64,000 bases of DNA from Verrucomicrobiia bacterium (lineage in GTDB: Bacteria > Verrucomicrobiota > Verrucomicrobiia > JADLBR01 > JAIBCM01): contig JAIBCM010000002.1 of the NCBI GenBank assembly GCA_019694135.1, forward strand, positions 396,143 through 460,142, written 5' to 3'. The translations under genes were made by a program, and so were the position numbers. Shown one piece after another: positions 55,292-64,000 of the stretch. How positions within the stretch are numbered: the stretch's first letter is position 1; each line of letters starts with the position of its first letter. Below the pieces are notes generated by a model. It was not told where the DNA came from, ran no database searches, and saw nothing but the letters and a program-made list of their open reading frames with translations.

Positions 55292-56742
55292 GCCTTTATC
55301 AAGAAACGTTAGCTAGCTTAAGAAAAAAATTGCTGAATCAAGAAATTCAGCCGCTGGATATTGTGCATTCGTTACGTCAACGAATTGAAAAAGTTGATGT
55401 TTATCTCAAAGCTTACACTCACTTTGATTGGGAAAAAGCAGAACGTGAAGCAAAGGAAACGGATATTAGCAAACCTCTAGGTGGTATTCCAATTGCGATT
55501 AAAGATGCCATTGCGGTAAAAGATCAACCCTTAACTTGTTCTTCGCGTTTGTTGCGGGATTTTGTGTCACCTTACGATGCTACGGTAATTAAAAAATTGC
55601 GCCAAGCTGGAGCTTTCCCTTTGGGGCGAGCGAATATGGATGAATTTGCAATGGGTTCTTCCACGGAAAATTCCGCGCAAGGTCCCACCAAAAATCCCTG
55701 GGATTTTGATCGGATTCCAGGAGGCAGCAGCGGTGGAAGCGCGGCATGTGTAGCAGCTGATACGGCAATTGCTTCATTGGGAAGTGACACCGGGGGGTCG
55801 ATTCGTCAACCCGCAGCGCTTTGTGGTTGTGTCGGTTTGAAGCCTACTTATGGTCGCGTTTCGCGCTACGGGTTGGTCGCTTTTGCTTCATCGTTAGATC
55901 AAATTGGGCCTTTGGGAAAAACCGTGGAAGATGTGGCGCTTGTTTTAGAAGCGATTGTAGGGCACGACACTTTCGATTGCACTTCTTTGAAAGAGCCGGT
56001 GGCTTCTTATGTTGATACTCTTAAAAAGGAAGATCTTAAAAATTTACGCGTAGGTGTTCCAAAGGAATATTTTCGTCAAGGCATCGATTCTCAAGTGGAA
56101 ACGGTTGTTAAAAAAGCGATTCAACAGTTAGAAGGTTTAGGTGCAACATTGGTAGAAATTTCGTTGCCTCACACGGATTATGCCTTGGCCTCTTATTATA
56201 TTATTGCGCCAGCGGAAGCCTCGGCCAATCTCGCGCGTTTTGATGGTGTGCGTTATGGTGCGCGAGTGAAAGATGGAAAAGATGTTCTGGACGTTTATCG
56301 TCGCACGCGAGAAGCTGGCTTGGGTCGTGAAGTCAAGCGACGCATTTTGCTGGGCACTTATGTTTTGAGTTCGGGTTATTACGATGCTTATTATTTGCGC
56401 GCGCAAAAAGTTCGCACATTAATTCGACAAGATTTTCAAAAGGCTTTTGAACAATGTGATGTCATTGCGACCCCGACTTCGCCTACAGCGGCTTTTCGAT
56501 TAGGCGAAAAGACAGAAGATCCGCTCAAAATGTATTTGGCCGATGTTTTTACCATTGCTGTTAATATGGCAGGATTGTGCGGTCTTTCCGTGCCATGCGG
56601 TTTTGTTGAGGAAAAAGGGAAGCAATTGCCGGTAGGTTTGCAATTGATCGGTAAAGCTTTTGATGAAACGACTTTATTGCAAGTCGGTCATGTTTATGAG
56701 CAAGCTACGGCTTGGCATACGATGAAACCCAATTTGTTATGA
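55288..56742 (+). CDS. gatA: Aspartyl/glutamyl-tRNA amidotransferase subunit A
   Basis: The 484-residue amidase releases ammonia from glutamine for transamidation of misacylated Glu-tRNA-Gln/Asp-tRNA-Asn. The Ser-cisSer-Lys triad is visible: K72 in IAIKDAIAVK, S147 in GGSSGGSAACVAAD and S171 in SDTGGSIRQPAALCG. Overlaps gatB by 4 bases (ATGA). Presence of GatCAB implies indirect amide aminoacyl-tRNA synthesis. Confidence 0.96.
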   Translation: MSLYQETLASLRKKLLNQEIQPLDIVHSLRQRIEKVDVYLKAYTHFDWEKAEREAKETDISKPLGGIPIAIKDAIAVKDQPLTCSSRLLRDFVSPYDATVIKKLRQAGAFPLGRANMDEFAMGSSTENSAQGPTKNPWDFDRIPGGSSGGSAACVAADTAIASLGSDTGGSIRQPAALCGCVGLKPTYGRVSRYGLVAFASSLDQIGPLGKTVEDVALVLEAIVGHDTFDCTSLKEPVASYVDTLKKEDLKNLRVGVPKEYFRQGIDSQVETVVKKAIQQLEGLGATLVEISLPHTDYALASYYIIAPAEASANLARFDGVRYGARVKDGKDVLDVYRRTREAGLGREVKRRILLGTYVLSSGYYDAYYLRAQKVRTLIRQDFQKAFEQCDVIATPTSPTAAFRLGEKTEDPLKMYLADVFTIAVNMAGLCGLSVPCGFVEEKGKQLPVGLQLIGKAFDETTLLQVGHVYEQATAWHTMKPNLL

Positions 56743-58205
56743 CAACTTACGAAGCCACGATTGGATTGGAAGTGCATGTGCAAATCAAAACGCACAGTAA
56801 GATGTTTTGTGGTTGTAAGAATGAGTTTGGAGCGTCTCCTAACACGCATACTTGCCCTGTATGTTTGGGAATGCCAGGAGTTTTGCCCGTGCCGAATGAA
56901 GAGGCGATTAAGAAAACACTTTTAACGGGTTTAATGTTGGGTTGCAAAATTCCGGAGACCAGTAAGTTTGATCGCAAGAGTTATTTTTATCCTGACATGC
57001 CCAAGAATTACCAAATTTCGCAGTATGATCGACCGCTTTGCTTGGAAGGCGGGGTGGTTTTGGAAAAATATGCTTTTCCTAAAGAAACGCAAAAAGAGGC
57101 GATTGCGCTGGCTAATAAAAAAGTAAGATTAACAAGAATTCATTTAGAGGAAGATGTAGCGAAATCGTTTCATTTTGAAACCAGTAGCGGTATTGATTTT
57201 AATCGAGCTGGAACTCCATTAATGGAAATTGTAACGGAAGCCGATATTGCTTCGCCCGAGGAAGCATTCGCTTTTTTAACAACGCTAAAACAGATTTTGA
57301 TTTACGGCGGTATTAGTGATGCGGATATGGAAAAGGGGCAGTTGCGTTGTGATTGCAATGTGAGTGTGAGACCGCAAGGCACTTCTCAATTTGGCACGAA
57401 ATGCGAAATTAAAAATATGAATAGCATTAGCGGCGTGCGACGTGCTTTGACTTATGAGATTCAGCGACAGATAGAGGTTTTACAGGAAGGTGGCACGATT
57501 CGACAGGAGACCCGACGTTGGGATGATCCTACGGGGCAAACTTATGTGATGCGCACGAAAGAACAGTCGCATGATTATCGTTATTTTCCTGATCCCGATT
57601 TGATGCCGATGCAGGTTCAGAATGATTGGCTGGATAGGATTCGATTAGAAATGCCTGAATTGCCGCGACAAAGACAGGAACGTTATCAAAAAGAGTTTCA
57701 AGTCACCGAATATGATGCTTCGGTTTTAGCGGCAGATTTAGCGTTAGCGATTTATTTTGAAAAGGCCGCAGCCGATGTGAAAAATCCTAAGCTCGTAGCG
57801 AATTGGATTATTAATGATTTATTGAGTGCGTTGAGCGACCAGAAGATGGATTTGTCGGATTGTAAAGTGAAACCGGAATTTTTGAAAGAGTTGGTAGCAC
57901 TAACGGATGCAGGAAAAATCAATAGCAAGCAGGCCAAAGAAGTTTTTTTAGAGGTGTTTGCATCGGGATTAGCGCCAACACAAATTGTTGAAAAAAAAGG
58001 ATTATCGCAAGTAAGTGATACGGGAGCGATTGAAGTTTTTGCTAAAAAAGCCATTGAAGCGAATCCTAATTCAGTGGCAGATTATAAAGCGGGGAAAATT
58101 GCTGCGTTGAATTTTTTGAAGGGACAAGTCATGAAATTGTCTCAGGGTAAGGCGAATCCTCAATTGGCGGGAGAAGTTTTGGAGCGCTTATTAAAAGCAT
58201 CATAA
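56739..58205 (+). CDS. gatB: Aspartyl/glutamyl-tRNA amidotransferase subunit B
   Basis: 488 residues from the ATG at 56739, which overlaps the gatA stop; the frame can be extended nine codons upstream but the family starts at TTYEATIGLEVHVQIKT. KMFCGCKNEFG and CPVCLGMPGVLP supply the zinc ligands, and DFNRAGTPLMEIVTE and the C-terminal YqeY-like tail (VADYKAGKIAALNFLKGQVM) are complete. Confidence 0.96.
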   Translation: MTTYEATIGLEVHVQIKTHSKMFCGCKNEFGASPNTHTCPVCLGMPGVLPVPNEEAIKKTLLTGLMLGCKIPETSKFDRKSYFYPDMPKNYQISQYDRPLCLEGGVVLEKYAFPKETQKEAIALANKKVRLTRIHLEEDVAKSFHFETSSGIDFNRAGTPLMEIVTEADIASPEEAFAFLTTLKQILIYGGISDADMEKGQLRCDCNVSVRPQGTSQFGTKCEIKNMNSISGVRRALTYEIQRQIEVLQEGGTIRQETRRWDDPTGQTYVMRTKEQSHDYRYFPDPDLMPMQVQNDWLDRIRLEMPELPRQRQERYQKEFQVTEYDASVLAADLALAIYFEKAAADVKNPKLVANWIINDLLSALSDQKMDLSDCKVKPEFLKELVALTDAGKINSKQAKEVFLEVFASGLAPTQIVEKKGLSQVSDTGAIEVFAKKAIEANPNSVADYKAGKIAALNFLKGQVMKLSQGKANPQLAGEVLERLLKAS

Positions 58206-58209
58206 AATC

Positions 58210-59061
58210 ATGGTAAATTTTTTAGATATTATTCTTTTAGGAATTGTGGAGGGTATTACTGAGTTTTTACCTATTTCTTCTACAGCACATTTATTAATTG
58301 CAGAATATTTTTTGGGTTCGAAACCGGACGCGTTTAATGTGATGATTCAATTTGGAGCGGTATCGGCAGTGATTCTCATTTATTGGGAACGTTTGAAAGA
58401 TTTGTGTGTGCATTTTCGCGAGCCGAAACAAAGAGATTATCTTTTGAAAATTCTTGTAGCTTTGATGGTAACGGTAGTGGGCTGTTTAATCGCTAAGTGG
58501 GCCGGTTTTCAGTTGCCCGTGAAGCTTTGGCCGATTCTTGTTGCGCTTTGGTTGGGGGCCTTAGCAATTTTTGTTGCAGAAAAATTTTTAAAAAGATATC
58601 AACCCACTGAAACGATTACTTGGAATATTGTAATCTGGGTGGGGATTTCTCAAATTATTGCTGCGGTGTTGCCAGGCACGTCGCGTTCTGGAGCGACAAT
58701 TATTGCGGCGATGCTATGTGGTCTTTCTCGTGTTTCGGCGACGGAATTTTCTTTTCTTTTAGGGGTGCCCACGATGTTGGCGGCATCGCTTTATATGGCT
58801 TGGGATGCTTATCGAGCGGGGTTGTTTATTCCTGCAGTGATGGGTGAATTGGCATTAGGTTTTGTTATATCAATGATCACGGCTTTTATTGCGGTCAAAT
58901 GGCTTCTTCAATTTGTGCGAACCAATAATTTTATTCCTTTTGCTTGGTATCGAGTGGTGTTGAGCATCGTTATCGCTTTGGTGCTTTGGCGAGAAGGTCA
59001 TATTCCTCCCGATTTACAACTGCGCGAATCGCCCAAACAGCTACCTTTGAAAGATAAGTAG
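58210..59061 (+). CDS. uppP: Undecaprenyl-diphosphatase UppP (BacA)
   Basis: A 283-residue membrane enzyme that recycles the lipid carrier for peptidoglycan, conferring bacitracin tolerance. The two active-site segments are EGITEFLPISSTAHLL (14-29) and PGTSRSGATI (155-164). Length and eight-helix pattern are standard. It follows gatB by 4 bases, an unusual partner. Confidence 0.95.
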   Translation: MVNFLDIILLGIVEGITEFLPISSTAHLLIAEYFLGSKPDAFNVMIQFGAVSAVILIYWERLKDLCVHFREPKQRDYLLKILVALMVTVVGCLIAKWAGFQLPVKLWPILVALWLGALAIFVAEKFLKRYQPTETITWNIVIWVGISQIIAAVLPGTSRSGATIIAAMLCGLSRVSATEFSFLLGVPTMLAASLYMAWDAYRAGLFIPAVMGELALGFVISMITAFIAVKWLLQFVRTNNFIPFAWYRVVLSIVIALVLWREGHIPPDLQLRESPKQLPLKDK

Positions 59062-59065
59062 CTTT

Positions 59066-59809
59066 TTAAGACAAGGGCTGTGGCACTTCGGAAAGAGTTT
59101 TTGAGAAATTAAAGTTTTGGGGTGTAACTAAGCCACCAGAAATAATAAGTTTCGTGGCTTCTTCGATGGGCATATTGGAAAGTTCAATTTCGGAAGCTTT
59201 GACGATCATAACGAAACCTGTAATAGGATTGGGCGCCGTGGGCAGAAAAACTGAGTAGAGCATTTGACCTTGTTGATCGGAAAATTGTCCCGTGACAAAG
59301 CCGATCAGTTTGCCGGGTGTATTGGGATAGGGAATTAACGCGACTTTGCTAAAATGCATGTTTTCGGAGCGACTCAACATCTGCACGGCTTCGATGACTT
59401 GTTTTGCCGCGTGATAAATGGTGGAAATGATGGGAAGTTTTAGAAGAATATGATCTAGCCAAGATAAGATGCCGCGTCCGATGACGTTGCTAACAAAAAC
59501 ACCGAGAAGGATAAGAAAGATAACGGTTAAGATGAAACCGGCTAACGGAATGGTGTAGAGCAATTCCCCATTACGTCGTATGGGAAAACTAATGAAGTGA
59601 ATAATAGGATTTTCATCTCGATAACGAGTGGCAATGGCAATCACGAGAGGTTCAAATCGAGAGTTAATGAGACGATAAATAAGGTCAAGGACCCAGAGAG
59701 TTCCCAGGATTGGCAGAGCAACAAAAAGGCCTGTGAGAAATTTATTGCGCACCCAAGTGCCTGCGTGACGTTTGTTTTCCGATAGATTAGGTGTAGGGGA
59801 CGAGGACAT
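59066..59809 (-). CDS. DUF502 membrane protein
   Basis: A 247-residue protein with two membrane helices (about 29-48 and 85-110) and a soluble domain containing RGILSWLDHILLKLPIISTIYH and FLPTAPNPITGFVMIV, diagnostic of DUF502 (related to plant LCV/COV1). Function unknown in bacteria. It converges on uppP with 4 bases between stops. Confidence 0.9.
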   Translation of the reverse strand: MSSSPTPNLSENKRHAGTWVRNKFLTGLFVALPILGTLWVLDLIYRLINSRFEPLVIAIATRYRDENPIIHFISFPIRRNGELLYTIPLAGFILTVIFLILLGVFVSNVIGRGILSWLDHILLKLPIISTIYHAAKQVIEAVQMLSRSENMHFSKVALIPYPNTPGKLIGFVTGQFSDQQGQMLYSVFLPTAPNPITGFVMIVKASEIELSNMPIEEATKLIISGGLVTPQNFNFSKTLSEVPQPLS

Positions 59810-59857
59810 AAGGTTATTTATTAAAACGAAAAAATTATTGTAGCAAGAGGAGAAAGA

Positions 59858-60832
59858 TTAAGAGTGAGAAGCTCTTTGTAACCGATCATTAAGGGTCACG
59901 CCTAAGTGATGGTCAGGAAATTTTTCAACATATAAGTGGCGCGTGGGCGTTTCGTCTAATTTTCTTAGGGAGTGATAAAGTTTTCGTGCGGCTGTTTTGA
60001 GTGAACCTTTCGAGCTTAAAATGATTTGTTGTCCAGGGAAATGTGGAAATGATTTGCGAAAAAGCAAAAGAGCATCGGATTTTTTGAAAGCGGGTGGGTT
60101 TTGTCTCCAATGGGTAGGCAAGATGGTTAAAGGTTTTTTAGGGGCGTAATGTTGGAGAAGTTGACCGGAAGCGAGGGGTTGTTTTGAAGTGGGTTTTTTC
60201 CGTAAGGGAACGGGATGTTTTAAAACTTTTTCAATTTGTTCTATTGTGATGGAGCCGAGTCTTAAAACTTCAGGTTTATTTTTTGAAAAATGAATGATTG
60301 TGGATTCTAAACCGAAATGACAACTGCCTCCTTCTAACATTAGCGGAGTTTTTGTGCCGAATTCTTTTTTTACAGCTTGTGATGAAGTGGGACTGATTCG
60401 ACCAAAACGATTGGCGCTGGGCGCAGCAAGGGGGTTGCCAAATTTTTTGAGCAAACGTCTTGCAATAGGATGGCGCGGCATTCTGACGGCTACGGTAGGT
60501 AGATTGGCTCGAGCGATAAGGGGAACATTTTTATTGGCTGGTAACACCAAAGTGAGAGGACCAGGCCAGAAGGCTTTGATTAATTTTTTTGCAGCTGGGG
60601 GAATTTTTTTGATGATGAGTTTGAGTTGAGATTCATTATGAATATGGAGGATAAGGGGATCGAAATAGGGGCGTTTTTTAAGTGCGAAAATTTTTTCGAG
60701 CGCTTGGGAATTGAAGGCGTCGGCAGCCAGGCCATAAACTGTTTCAGTAGGCATGACGACAAGCTCCCCTTGTTTTAAGAGTTTTACGGCACGTTGAAAG
60801 GTGGCAATCGAAGGCGGCTGAGAAGAAGGCAT
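59858..60832 (-). CDS. Threonylcarbamoyl-AMP synthase (Sua5/YrdC/TsaC)
   Basis: 324 residues: an N-terminal YrdC domain with LKQGELVVMPTETVYGLAAD, FALKKRPYFDPLILHI and APSANRFGRISPTSS, and a C-terminal Sua5 extension starting near KQPLASGQLLQHYAPKKPL. It makes the activated intermediate for t6A37 on tRNAs reading ANN codons. It is 1 base from the radical SAM gene upstream. Confidence 0.93.
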   Translation of the reverse strand: MPSSQPPSIATFQRAVKLLKQGELVVMPTETVYGLAADAFNSQALEKIFALKKRPYFDPLILHIHNESQLKLIIKKIPPAAKKLIKAFWPGPLTLVLPANKNVPLIARANLPTVAVRMPRHPIARRLLKKFGNPLAAPSANRFGRISPTSSQAVKKEFGTKTPLMLEGGSCHFGLESTIIHFSKNKPEVLRLGSITIEQIEKVLKHPVPLRKKPTSKQPLASGQLLQHYAPKKPLTILPTHWRQNPPAFKKSDALLLFRKSFPHFPGQQIILSSKGSLKTAARKLYHSLRKLDETPTRHLYVEKFPDHHLGVTLNDRLQRASHS

Positions 60833-60833
60833 T

Positions 60834-61919
60834 TTAAAAAAGGGTCAGTTGTTCGCCTGCAGGATGGCGAAAGGCTTGGGTGTTAAGGGTAAAATGTTTT
60901 TGGTTTAAGCCAGCGCGTTTGGCGCAGAGTTTGAAAAGTTGGTCGAGTTGTTGGGCTAGAGAGCCTTGACCTTTCATCCGTCGGTAAAATTGGGATTCGT
61001 TGAGTTTGCCTTGTCGCATTTCGCAGAGTTGATCGAGAATTCGTTTTTTCTTTTCTGGGAAATGTGTTTCAAGCCAGTCGGTGAAGAGTTCTTTTACGCT
61101 GTGGGGCAGGCGTAATAGGACATAGCCAGCGCTTTGGGCGCCAGCTTGAGCGGCAGATTGGAGCAGACTGGGAATTTCGTGGTCGGTTAATCCTGGAATA
61201 AGTGGCGCCATGAGGATGTTGACGGGTATGCCTGCTTGTGCGAGCGCGGTGATGGCGTGAAGTCGGTGTTCAGGTTGTGCGGTGCGGGGTTCCATGATTT
61301 TGGCGAGGTCGGGATTGAGAGTGGTTAAGGAAATGTTTACGCTGACGGCCTGATATTGAGCGAGTTTTTGTAGAACATCAATATCTCGTGTGATGAGATG
61401 GTTTTTCGTGATGAGGCTAACAGGATTGCGAAATTCCGCTAACACTTCAAGGCAACTGCGGGTGAGTTTGAGTTTTCGTTCGATAGGTTGGTAGCAATCG
61501 GTGGCGCTGCTTAAGGCGAGCGTTTGCGGTTTCCAATTTTTTGCGCTGAGTTCTTTGCGCAGGAGTTCTGGAGCTCGGGTTTTGATCATGATCCGACTTT
61601 CAAAATCGAGCCCGGAAGAAAAACCTAGGTATTCATGCATGGGACGAGCGTAGCAATAGACGCAGCCGTGTTCACAGCCGCGGTAAGGATTGATGCTAGC
61701 AGTAAAACCCACATCGGGACTGGTGTTGTAGGTGATAAAAGAGGTGGAGTGGTCTACGTAATAACGGGTTCTAATCGGGAGTTTTTCATTGACGGAATAA
61801 TCGTCCATTTCCTTGTCGAAATGAAGTGTTTCAAATCGATTCGGAGGATTTATGGTTACGCCACGGCCTATGATTTTTTCCATTTTCTTTAGTTTAAAAT
61901 AAAGAAGTCGTTTTGCCAA
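60834..61919 (-). CDS. SPL-like radical SAM protein (Rv2578c type)
   Basis: 361 residues with the radical SAM cysteines C82, C86 and C89 in YRGCEHGCVYCYARP, SINPYRGCEH and a TD-CYQPIE segment typical of the spore photoproduct lyase-like (not true SPL) group. A start at the ATG at 61883 (MEKIIGRGVTIN) is also likely and would drop 12 residues. The reaction is unknown; some relatives are grouped with DNA repair by annotation only. Confidence 0.85.
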   Translation of the reverse strand: MAKRLLYFKLKKMEKIIGRGVTINPPNRFETLHFDKEMDDYSVNEKLPIRTRYYVDHSTSFITYNTSPDVGFTASINPYRGCEHGCVYCYARPMHEYLGFSSGLDFESRIMIKTRAPELLRKELSAKNWKPQTLALSSATDCYQPIERKLKLTRSCLEVLAEFRNPVSLITKNHLITRDIDVLQKLAQYQAVSVNISLTTLNPDLAKIMEPRTAQPEHRLHAITALAQAGIPVNILMAPLIPGLTDHEIPSLLQSAAQAGAQSAGYVLLRLPHSVKELFTDWLETHFPEKKKRILDQLCEMRQGKLNESQFYRRMKGQGSLAQQLDQLFKLCAKRAGLNQKHFTLNTQAFRHPAGEQLTLF

Positions 61920-62042
61920 TGGGTTTGCTTATTTAAAAAACGAAAAAAAATAATTTAGACAGTTGTCTTTTTTAAAAAAGAGGAGTATCTTTATTGTTAG
62001 CGAATTTAAAGGGCGAAGATAATTCGCGAAATGGAGGAGACA

Positions 62043-63533
62043 ATGAAAATAAAATGGTTTCTTTTGGGGTTAACTCTTCTGATGCTTAACCAAGTTCAAG
62101 GTCAATTAGTAACGGATCATTTTCCTTATGCGGCGGGGGATGTTTCGTTGGCTGTGGGTTCGGGATGGACAGTTCATAGTGGTGCGACTCCTGTTAATGT
62201 GATTGATACTCCGTCGGATTCGGGAAACTCTTTATCATTTCCTGGTTTGGCAGCTTCTTCAGGCAATCGAATTGTGGTAAGTCAATCGCAAACTGCGGAT
62301 ATTGGAACGAATTTCACAGCACAGGTAACTCAAGATAATACGAGTGTTTATGCTTCTTTTTTGGTGAAGTTTACGACTTTGCCTTCGGCAGCGGGAGAGT
62401 ATTTTTCTTATTTTTTTGATGGTAATATGGGGATTGCATTCCGCAGTAGGGTGTATGCGAAAAATAATGGAGGAAATGTTCAATTAGGGATTCGTTTTAC
62501 TTCAGGCGGTAATCCCGTTTATGCCGCTAATTCGTTTGCTTTAAATACGACGCATTTTGTTGTGATAAAATATACTCGTGTGGCTGGAGTGGATAACGAT
62601 ACCGCTGCTTTATTTTTAGATCCAAATCCCGGAATGGCCGAGCCTGCTCCGAGTGCTATGGAGGTTAATCCCACTGCAGGTCATGATGTTGCAAATATTG
62701 CGCGTTTTGCTTTACGGCAAAATTCTAATATCGGAATTTTAGAGTTCGATGAGCTACGAATTGGTGCGACTTGGGCCGATGTGACAGGTGGCGGGATGCC
62801 TCCTCCTCCGGATGCTACAAATATTGTAAGTGTGGTAGCCACCGATGGAAGTGCTTCAGAGTTGGGAGCGAATCCTGGCACTTTTACCCTTAGTCGTAGT
62901 GGCAGCACTAATGCGATAACTGTTTTATACGCCATGAGTGGAACCGCGACAAATGGGGATGATTATACTACATTGCCGGGTTCGATTCAGCTCGGAGAAA
63001 ATGTCATGAGTGCGGATATTGTTTTGAATCCCATTGTTGATGGAATAGATGAAACAGCTGAAACTGCGACTTTAACTTTAAGTCCAGATAATGCTTACCA
63101 AATTGACCCTAATAATGCGAATGCCACCATTACCATTACCGAAGAAAATACAGGTTTAATTGAACCTTTTATTTTCCTAAAAATTAAACCTTTGGCGGGA
63201 ACTGTGAAATTTGTTAATCCCAAACGAGGTTTTAAGATAAAGGGGCGTTTTTATAATCAATGGATTAATAATAATCTCAAAGCGGTCATCCAGTATGCTT
63301 TGGAATGGGGCACGGGATCTAATAAAGTGAATACAGGGTTTATGAATATGCCGACAAAACAAAAAACTAAGGGACCTAATCAAGGGAAAGGCCGTTTCCA
63401 TCAAGGTAAAGTAGGCGTGGGACTTAACATACCCCCTGGACCGGTTAATATTTTATTGCGAGCGCGCCAGGGTTCGCAAAACTTTAGCGCGATTACCACC
63501 AACACATTTGAATATCAGTTAAAAGTAAATTAA
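62043..63533 (+). CDS. Secreted protein with Calx-beta domain
   Basis: 496 residues from the ATG at 62043, preferred because GGAGGAG lies 4 bases upstream and the signal peptide then begins MKIKWFLLGLTLLML; the frame also opens at 62031. A concanavalin-like N-terminal half (to about 255) is followed by a Pro hinge (GGGMPPPPDATN) and a Calx-beta repeat (SELGANPGTFTLSRSGSTNA ... GTATNGDDYTTLPGSI), then a basic C-terminal domain. Calx-beta folds bind calcium and serve in adhesion. Role unknown. Confidence 0.8.
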   Translation: MKIKWFLLGLTLLMLNQVQGQLVTDHFPYAAGDVSLAVGSGWTVHSGATPVNVIDTPSDSGNSLSFPGLAASSGNRIVVSQSQTADIGTNFTAQVTQDNTSVYASFLVKFTTLPSAAGEYFSYFFDGNMGIAFRSRVYAKNNGGNVQLGIRFTSGGNPVYAANSFALNTTHFVVIKYTRVAGVDNDTAALFLDPNPGMAEPAPSAMEVNPTAGHDVANIARFALRQNSNIGILEFDELRIGATWADVTGGGMPPPPDATNIVSVVATDGSASELGANPGTFTLSRSGSTNAITVLYAMSGTATNGDDYTTLPGSIQLGENVMSADIVLNPIVDGIDETAETATLTLSPDNAYQIDPNNANATITITEENTGLIEPFIFLKIKPLAGTVKFVNPKRGFKIKGRFYNQWINNNLKAVIQYALEWGTGSNKVNTGFMNMPTKQKTKGPNQGKGRFHQGKVGVGLNIPPGPVNILLRARQGSQNFSAITTNTFEYQLKVN

Positions 63534-63551
63534 AATATTTTAAAATTAATG

Positions 63552-63580
63552 TTGACAAATTGTGCCTATTCGCTTTTATC
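63552..63580 (+). promoter_or_regulatory. Candidate sigma-70-type promoter
   Basis: A perfect TTGACA (63552-63557) stands 17 bases before TTTATC (63575-63580), about 50 bases ahead of the last gene. The -35 is ideal and the -10 weak. Confidence 0.4.
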
Positions 63581-63629
63581 ACTCCAAATCTTGAAAAAAA
63601 ATAAAACAACTCAGAGGTAAAAAACTATA

Positions 63630-64000
63630 ATGAAGAAAATACTCTCAATCTTAACCCTATTCTGCTTGGCATCGTTTGCTAAAGCGGGAGACATTATCAC
63701 ATTTGAATTTTCAGCGCTTGCTGGAAGTGAAATATCGGCTCCATCAGCCTCAAACGATCCTTTATTAACCCCTTCTGTGATCACTCGTGGTGCAGGATTA
63801 ACTGCAGCGGGAAATGGTCAACGTTTTAATGCCACAGCTTGGACTACAACAAACGATTTGCCCACTGCTATTGCCAATGATGATTATATGGAATTCAGTG
63901 TTACCAATACGGGTGTTAACCAGTTTTCCATTACTAACCTTATTATTCTAGCGCAACGATCTAACACGGGGCCCACAAATTGGGCGGTTCGCGGCAGTCA
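63630..64000 (+). CDS. Exported protein, probable PEP-CTERM type (3' end outside window)
   Basis: An open frame runs from the ATG at 63630 to the window end, 123 codons. It starts with a signal peptide (MKKILSILTLFCLASFAKAG) and continues with DIITFEFSALAGSEISAP, GNGQRFNATAW and FSVTNTGVNQFSITNLIILA, then RSNTGPTNWAVRGS. This strand pattern with 'RSxTGPxxWxxRxS' is common in PEP-CTERM/exosortase-sorted proteins of Verrucomicrobiota and Planctomycetes; the sorting signal itself would lie beyond the edge. An AGAGG is present 14 bases upstream. Confidence 0.7.
   Translation, partial: MKKILSILTLFCLASFAKAGDIITFEFSALAGSEISAPSASNDPLLTPSVITRGAGLTAAGNGQRFNATAWTTTNDLPTAIANDDYMEFSVTNTGVNQFSITNLIILAQRSNTGPTNWAVRGS

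Overview
The window looks like a chromosomal segment of a Gram-negative, non-proteobacterial bacterium of moderate-to-low GC, most plausibly a member of the PVC group (Verrucomicrobiota or a relative). This placement is inferred from gene content: TolC/MacAB export, a lipoprotein cyclophilin, a large RHS/YD-repeat protein, very large secreted beta-propeller proteins, a probable PEP-CTERM-type exported protein at the right edge, GatCAB, and weak use of Shine-Dalgarno sites. No rRNA or tRNA gene and no CRISPR array was seen.

Layout. 0-6.4 kb: thiamine thiazole genes (end of thiG, thiH, then a detached thiS) interrupted by a small orphan metzincin-like protease and a DUF2157/GDYXXLXY membrane pair, then oligoendopeptidase F. 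6.4-11.2 kb, minus strand: tyrS, rpsA, a cyclophilin lipoprotein and ygfZ. 11.2-16.7 kb, plus strand: tadA-queG (both act on tRNA position 34), a candidate oriC, dnaA, a double-length UbiA-family membrane protein and maf. 16.8-23 kb: an RHS locus whose gene is split by a frameshift and is followed by two near-identical orphan C-terminal tips, small membrane ORFs and a perfect 2 x 104 bp tandem duplication. 23-26.8 kb: an EgtD-like methyltransferase facing a compact cluster of DegT aminotransferase, DHPS-like protein and SDR. 27-32.5 kb: rho, M17 aminopeptidase, LemA with two TPM-domain proteins, DedA.

32.6-35.1 kb is compositionally foreign (GC-rich) and holds two ion antiporter genes, each followed by an integron attC-like GC-rich sequence; short imperfect direct repeats lie at both edges. 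35.2-38.9 kb is accessory: a small SdpI-type membrane operon, yjbQ, a higBA locus with a frameshifted toxin, a REP/MITE-like element, a VOC protein and a Phd/RelE-type toxin-antitoxin pair. 38.9-47.2 kb: DUF4139 and DUF4184 proteins, a D-lactate dehydrogenase, and a tolC-macA-macB efflux operon with nested palindromes upstream. 47.3-54.9 kb: BatA/BatB-type VWA proteins and two giant secreted propeller paralogs. 54.9-59.1 kb: gatC-gatA-gatB and uppP. 59-61.9 kb, minus strand: DUF502, Sua5/YrdC and an SPL-like radical SAM protein. The window closes with a Calx-beta secreted protein and the start of another exported protein.

The most original material is the RHS tip/small-membrane-protein array (17.3-23 kb), followed by the antiporter island, the cytosolic metzincin and the DHPS-like/SDR/DegT cluster. 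All family assignments were made by reading motifs; no database search was run.
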